A stretch of 64,000 bases of DNA from Globodera rostochiensis (lineage: Eukaryota; Nematoda; Chromadorea; Rhabditida; Heteroderidae), in contig JAEVLN010000010.1 in the NCBI GenBank assembly GCA_018350325.1, positions 806,001-870,000 on the forward strand, written 5' to 3'. Below the pieces are notes generated by a model that worked only from the letters and a program-made list of their open reading frames with translations, was not told the origin of the DNA and ran no database searches. Below are positions 58,116 through 64,000 of this stretch, in pieces (within the stretch, counting starts at the first letter, position 1; each line of letters begins with the position of its first letter). The position numbers and the translations under genes are program-made.

Positions 58116-61100
58116 TATAAAATATTGTTGTGTTATTTTTCGGATAAAATAAACATTAAAAAAATATTGAAATTAAAATTGGTGTTACGACACGACAATA
58201 TTGCGGACGACAAAAAACCCAATTAAAAGGACGTCAGAGGGAATATATTTTATTGAATTTAAAAGCAATTAAAATTGCCAAAAAATATGTATAGACATCA
58301 TAACAAATTAACTTTTATTTTCAACGGCTTGCCCCCAAGGCACCCAACGAGCGTTAAAAATATGTAATTTTAAATGCTTTCAACAAAAGTTGGTATTGTA
58401 TTCCTGTTCATCGGAGCTCAATTGACAATTTTCATTTCCGTTTCGGAGCTCAAAACCGCCCCCCGTTGGGCATCATCCCCCAAAGGGTAAAGAGTCCCAA
58501 CGATGGGACGGGGGGGGGGGACCTTCCAAAAGCTAATCAACAAGACTTTTTATTCAATAGAATGAATGAACCCCGCGGCGACACAATCATTTTATGTGAA
58601 AATAAATTGGGGGGGGGGAAGGATTTGATCAGAGCGGAAGGATAACAGGTGCGATGATCAAAATGTAAAAGCTTAACGAAAGCGGAGGAGAGTGTTGGGC
58701 GGTTAGACAAATAGCAAAGTGAGAAAGATTGGGTATTTTGAACTTCGAACTTCGTTCGTGCTCGGGTAATAAATACGCAACGTTTTTTTATTGGTAAAAT
58801 ACATAACCCTAAGAAGGGATTTTTTTGTCACAAAAAATTTTTTTTATTAAGCATGAATTTTCAAAATATTTTTGTGGGTGTAGAGGGGTCAGCGGCGCCT
58901 AAGGCGTCCACCCAAGCTGATCATTTATAGAGTGTTGTTGATTAGTGTGGATTTGTTTTGCCTTGGTGTGGTGTCTATTTTTTTGCTCAATTTTTAATTA
59001 CTTTTAAATTGAATAAAATATATTTCCTATGTTGTTGAGGACTTTATTAAAAACCACCAATCTGTAAGAGTTGGTACCGGTTTAAAATAATAAAAGGGGG
59101 AGTTATAATGAATATTTTTAAATTGGCGTAACCTTTTTTTTTGTGTTTGTGAAAATGCTACAAATTTAACGTTCGTTATCAATACTTTTATTATCATTAT
59201 CAAAACAATAAAACGATTGATTTTATTTGATTAAAAAGGTCTTTTGGTTATTAAGTGAATGTTAGAAAAAAAATATTTGGGGACAAAGAAATTTGCTATT
59301 TTTTGATCACTCGCAAAGTTCTCACTCGCCCCCTTAAAAAGCGTTTTCCACTTTGAAGTTTTTAAACATTGTAAATAAAAGTTTTTTAACGACAAACAGA
59401 AAACTCCTCAAAGTGCAACCCATTGAAAATTGGCGAGATTCCTTATTTTAATAACAATGTTAAGGATTCGATAACAATTCAATTCAATCCTGAGAGCCTA
59501 TCTATTTAATAGTAAAATACTTTTTGAAAACAATTTAAACACAAATGAATGAATTATAAAAGTATTTTTTATGCTTCATTTAATTTTGAAGCAAGGTCAA
59601 CACCAAAACATTATTTGTACATGGCGGGGTGGTGGGTGGGTGACCTGTGCAAATCCGGAATCAGTTTCCTCCTGAATTGTTTACAGGCAGGAAAAGACGG
59701 AGGGGGGGGGGGGGGGGGGTGCGCGGACAAATTGGGTTCGTTTTATTGAACTGAGAAAGTGTGCTGAAGATGGTGGTGGTGGCAGTGATGGGTGATGGGT
59801 GGGTGATTTGGAAACATTGGACCAGCACCAGCAGCAGCAGCCAGCACACCGACCACCCCCCCCCCCTCCCAATTTAAGTGGCTGCCATCGCCAAATAATT
59901 TGTTTTGTCTCGTTGCCAAAACACATCGCCTCCTCAAATCGACCTGAGGGGGGGGGGAACAAAACGACGGGGTGGGGAAAAGCAAGTTGGTTCATGTTGA
60001 GAAAACATAAATCATTAATATTCACGTAGACAGCCAGTCTATTTGTGTGTGTGTGTTCAGGGATGGGAGGAGGGTCCAATCTAGAGATCGGCGGAAACGA
60101 GATTCCCGCGGGAAAAGTACGGGATTCCCGGTCCCGTTCCCGTCTTTTTTGCCGGACGGGTATTTTTTACGGGAACAGAAGACGGGATTCCAGTCCCTTA
60201 CTTTTTGAAATTCCCTCCCGGAAATTTTATTTTACCAGGACTCTAGCCCAAACGGGCACGGCCCACGGGACGCCAAAAGGCACACGGCTCGTCCCATCCC
60301 CTGGGGGGAGGGGGACGGGGTGTATGATTTTTAATTTAAAGACAAAAAAACTTATTTTCAATTTTTTCACAAAATCAAATCAAATCTATATGAGTACATT
60401 TTTGTATAGAAAAAAGGGGGAAGAAAAATTATTGCGCAAACATATGTTATGCACATTTATTTGTGTTACGATGAACGTGTTGTGTGATGGCGGAAATAAT
60501 TGGTGGTGGTGAACAAAAACGTTTCGAGGACACAAAAGGGGGGGGGGGGTCTCCACGGGTGCGCGAAATTTTGGCCATTAACAGAGAGAGAGAGAGAGAT
60601 TTATTTGTTCGAATGATTGGATCAGAAAAAAAATTGTGGGCCGCCGCCGTCGTCCTTCTGCTGATCGGATTTTAAAGAATTCCACGGCAAATGTGTGCAG
60701 ATTTTTGACAGATTGTACAAAACTAACATAAAAAAAAATCGTGTTTCCCCTCCCCCCCCCCCCCCCCCCCTCCTCCCCTCCCCCCCCCCCATTTTTGGTT
60801 AATGCGCGAATCCCGGGCTGACGGGAATTGTGTTGGAGTTGTTATTTTCGGTGTGTTGCGCTAATTATCATCCATTTGCGGAGCAAAAATGTTGTTACAT
60901 AGAAAAATTTCTAAATTGAAAACAGAATTAATTGTTTTAAAAAAATTGGGCAGAATACAAAATTGTTATTAATGTATTACACATATTGTTAATTTAAAAT
61001 TTGCATAGAAAAAACATTTTTCGAAATTTGTAAGTGTATAATTTAACATCACTTAAAATAACAACCCAAAAAAAGAGATTTTATCTTCCACAAAATAAAA

Positions 61101-61646
61101 GTCACAGCATTTTATATTGGGATAGGCACTTCATGAATATTTTGATCTGATAAAAATTGTTTTGAGAACATTCTGTCTCATAAAGAACCGTCAAAAACAG
61201 GTTGTTAAGTTGGGGAAAAACATAATAAATTGTGAAAGTTTTACGATATATTAATAAACCATTTAAAAATGTGCTTTAAAAGAATATTATTTTTAGAGAT
61301 TTTTATTCAAAATTAATTCCCAAACAGAATTAATATTTGAAAATTCAATAATTGCCTGTTGTTGAGGTTGTTCGTATATTAAATCATCAACTTCTGATCA
61401 AAACTCAATAGTAGATAAGTAACTGCTTTTAAGATTTTTTGGAAAATTATATTCACCAAAACAAAAATGTGGAATTCGAACGACCCGTTCCCGAAATAGT
61501 ATCTTCTCTTTAATGGCCCAAAATATATGGGGATTAAACTGGATTTTAAGCATTTATCATCTGCTTTAGGGATAAAGACATTTAATCCCGAAAGCTCTAC
61601 TGTTATGAGTTTAGCCTCCTATAAATTAGTTTCTTATCATCTTTAG
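58116..61646. other. Intergenic 3.5 kb, no gene recognised
   Basis: AT-rich sequence with several homopolymer tracts (poly-G at 58510, 58610, 59700, 59947 and 60538; poly-C at 60750-60790), ggtggtgg and cagcagcag runs at 59770-59850, and an element of the TAGAG-ended family at 60081-60246 (ctagagatcggcggaaacg start). The 60083 element shares gaaaagtacgggattcccgg with 20206-20360. The region upstream of the SLC6 start presumably holds its promoter; no motif stands out. Confidence 0.5.
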
Positions 61647-62131
61647 GATCTGCTTGACAAGTGCCTGATCCTGAAGGCTGAGGACCCGGAATCGCAAGTT
61701 TTCAACTTGAAGATGAAACGTGACGACTACTACCGCTATTTGGCTAAGGTGGCCAACAAAAGATGTGGCAATTTCATTTTTTACATTTCTTTTTCTCAAA
61801 AATTAGTTCAATTTTTTATAAGCTTTTGTGGACGCGTGTCAGCAATCGTACCAGGCGGCATTCGACATTGCCAAGACCAAAATGGAGCCCACATCGCAGC
61901 CCCTGGCGCTGAACTTCTCCGTTTTTTTGTTACTTCGAAATGCTCAACTCTTTCGAGAAGGCTTGCGAACTCGCCGCCAAACAGGTGGACGCGCAAATTT
62001 TGGCAGTGTTTTTTAATATTTTATTATTCAACTCTTTTGACAATGCAACCGCCGAGCTGGACACGTTGGACGAAGAAACCCACAAGGACAATGCCGATCA
62101 GCATATAAAATGTGTTCTGTTGATAAAATAA
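61647..62131 (+). pseudogene. 14-3-3 protein pseudogene, central fragment
   Basis: An exon after tttag at 61646 reads DLLDKCLILKAEDPESQVFN then LKMKRDDYYRYLAKVANK, the helix-5 region of 14-3-3 proteins (one extra D against the usual GDYYRYLAE). After a short intron, FVDACQQSYQAAFDIAKTKM, EPTSQPLALNFSVF follow; then the frame shifts by one base to YFEMLNSFEKACELAAKQ, and a separate piece AELDTLDEETHKDN. The conserved end (MQLLRDNLTLW) is missing, as is everything before helix 4. 14-3-3 proteins are phosphoserine-binding dimers; this piece cannot make one. The retained intron shows it is not a processed copy. Confidence 0.82.
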
Positions 62132-63575
62132 AAAAAACAATTTTAAAACATATAGTTAGGTAATTTCGAGAGATTTGGGGAAAAAGCAATAAAAATCCGG
62201 ATTCTTCTTGTCAAGATCTTTCAAAGAAATGTTTTTTCCTGACCAAAAACGCACCCCATAAAACCGACTTTTTTTGCCCAATACACCCTAAGAACCAAAA
62301 AAGTTTTCACGCATTGAGATTTCGAAAAAAATCTCCATTGATATTTTCAGATCAATATTCATTCACCAAATTATCGAAAAATTTTCAATAACTAAGTACA
62401 TTGGAAAAAAATAACAGTTTTTAGGGCCAAAAAACACTACAATTTAAAAAATGTTCCAAAATATAGTAAATATTTATTTTTCGCATAAAATGTGTTTTTT
62501 AATCATATTTCTCGCCATCAACAATTTTTCTCAACAATTCGGAGTTAATTTTCGAAAATTTTGCCCATTTTCGATTTTCAAAAATGCAATTTTGTTTGTT
62601 CTGCTTTGCTTTTAGGGGAGGGGGTCGGCCAGAGGAAAATTTTTTGATTTTCGACTCAATTGGTCCAAAAATTATGAATTATCCTGAAACCCAGTACAAA
62701 ATCAGATTCGGATAAAAAAAAGCAAATATTGTTACAGTTTTTTCACCTAAAATTCAAGTAAAATTGAACCGAGATCTACTTTTTCGATCGAGCTCGAAAA
62801 ATCTCGGTCGAGGCAAAATTTTGTCGATCGAGAATCTCGAAAAAATCTCAAAAAAAATCTCGGCGAGAATCTCGATCGTCCTCGCTCTACTATACATAAA
62901 CATATTTTAAACAAGAAATGTGTATGAGTGTGATGATCATTTTAAATTGCATTCTTTCCCTATTAGACACATGTAGTTAAGCAAAAGAGAAGAGAATAGT
63001 GACGTCTCCAATTTTCGTGTCAAGTCATAAACCAATCGACTCCTCCCGGCGAGAAAATCGATCGCTACTTATTTTTAAGCTGCGGCAACAACTATAAGCC
63101 GAGATACAGCTTCTCCAACTTGTCAAAACCATAGGGGCTGTTTTGAATCGGTTGGCATTTTTAAAAATTAAGTGTAAAAACTATTTTGGCATTTTTTTTT
63201 GTTATAAAATTCCTACCTATTAACATTGCATCAATATTGACTTTACATTTTCTCAAAAATGTACCTCAAAAATCGTACGTGGACAAAAGAGGTCCGCTAG
63301 GCCAAATGTCCGGTAGTGGGGAAAACGTCAAAAGGTCCCGGCAAAAAATGGGACAAAACACCCAGCCAGCTGCGGAACGAGCATGGAATTTGTCTCTATG
63401 CAATAATTTACTAATATTTTTTTAATAATGAATTTTGTTCTGATATCTGCTTTTCGGACCTTTTGTCCAAATTGGTATCTAAACATTAACCATGAAGCAA
63501 AATGGTAACCCCGGGTGGGTTCGGTTTCATGTTTTTCGTGGGTTTTTGGGTTTCGTTTTCGTCGTCCTTCGTCAG
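62132..63575. other. Intergenic 1.4 kb
   Basis: AT-rich. Has a gatcgagaatctcg word cluster at 62765-62890 ending cctcgctctacta, like the TAGAG-ended family, and a pair of ccaaatgtccggta / ggaccttttgtccaaa phrases at 63300-63475. No exon recognised. Confidence 0.5.
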
Positions 63576-64000
63576 ATGGGCGATGGGTTCAACGACGTCA
63601 CGTCCCAGAAACACCATGCTGGCACCCCCGGGGAAACGGAACAATTGGCGGTCCGATCGTCGTCCCGCGCGCGTCGTCCGATAAAACGCTACGGTAATTT
63701 TTGATCAAATTTATACGGACAGCGGCGGCGGTGGCGGTCATTTTGCCAATAGGCAAAGTTAAAAGTTGGTATTCCTCTCAGTTGGTGAGGTAAACGACGC
63801 TTCCGGACGCGACAAAAAAGTCAGTCGGACGTCGCCGCGTAACATTAGGAAGGAGTCGACCAAATCGGTGATTGACGAAGAGGAGGCCGCGGATGACCAA
63901 ACGGTGGAAAAAGTGTTGAAGAAGCGCGTGGACGGCGACCGCGTGGAGTATTTTGTAAGGGTGTACGGAAAATTGGATCACCAAACTGATGAATTTGGAC
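63576..64000 (+). CDS. Chromodomain protein (HP1-like), 3' part beyond the window
   Basis: Exon 1 is 63576-63693 (MGDGFNDVTSQKHH, then SSSRARRPIKRY) and exon 2 is 63782-63954, joined in phase 1; a GTAAGG donor follows at 63955. Exon 2 carries a Lys/Ser-rich basic stretch, an acidic run DEEEAADD and the opening of a chromodomain: TVEKVLKKRVDGDRVEYF. This matches the chromodomain pattern EKVLxxRxxxGxxEYxV, which binds methylated histone tails. The window ends inside the next intron, so the rest of the domain and any chromoshadow domain are not visible. A start at 63492 in the same frame (MKQNGNPGWVRF) is possible, but a ttcgtcag just before 63576 looks like a splice or trans-splice acceptor. 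Nuclear role is inferred. Confidence 0.72.

Noticed and set aside
59681..60079. Minus-strand frame of 132 residues rich in proline
   Set aside because: Composed of homopolymer and trinucleotide tracts; no splice or domain evidence.

Overview
The window is nuclear DNA from a nematode, most likely a plant-parasitic cyst nematode (Globodera/Heterodera type). The evidence is the gene content: three tandem transthyretin-like (TTR) genes, a receptor guanylyl cyclase with a natriuretic-receptor-type ectodomain, a DUF1248/YitH-type acetyltransferase of a kind common in nematodes, a TIL-domain secreted protein and an SLC6 transporter. It also shows many very short introns (about 30-60 bp) beside long repeat-filled ones, and an unusual number of GC-AG introns, which have been reported at raised frequency in cyst nematodes. 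No bacterial operon, phage or CRISPR structure is present. Species is inference.

Layout. 1-1.7 kb: 3' part of a TIL-domain gene (+). 2-3.2 kb: short-chain dehydrogenase (-) with a doubtful C-terminus. 4.4-6.5 kb: serpin (-) with repeat-filled introns. 6.6-7.35 kb: minisatellite. 7.4-7.65 kb: orphan exon. 8.6-14.5 kb: three TTR-like secreted-protein genes (-), each complete by splice phase and each with low-complexity CCCGG-rich repeat sequence in an intron. 16.8-18.7 kb: orphan secreted protein (-). 20.8-31.7 kb: a large inverted duplication of a P-loop GTPase gene, arranged tail to tail around a spacer made of palindromic elements. 33.3-33.5 kb: remnant of a P5-type ATPase. 35.1-46.1 kb: receptor guanylyl cyclase (+). 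46.6-48.3 kb: foldback element and tandem repeat. 48.8-50.3 kb: GNAT acetyltransferase (-). 52.6-58.1 kb: SLC6 Na+-coupled transporter (-). 61.6-62.1 kb: 14-3-3 pseudogene. 63.6 kb to the end: start of a chromodomain gene (+), cut by the window edge.

The genes do not form a pathway; apart from the TTR array and the GTPase pair, neighbours look unrelated. Two genome-scale themes stand out. First, seven introns in five genes need a GC donor. Second, much of the non-coding DNA is short palindromic elements bounded by TAG(A/G)G...C(C/T)CTA, with interiors of degenerate simple phrases (cccgac, gggattcccg, gagaccgag). Four otherwise well-preserved genes carry one single-base frame break each, which looks more like consensus error than decay.

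Exon boundaries were derived by hand from splice signals, reading phase and family resemblance; no alignment or search was run.
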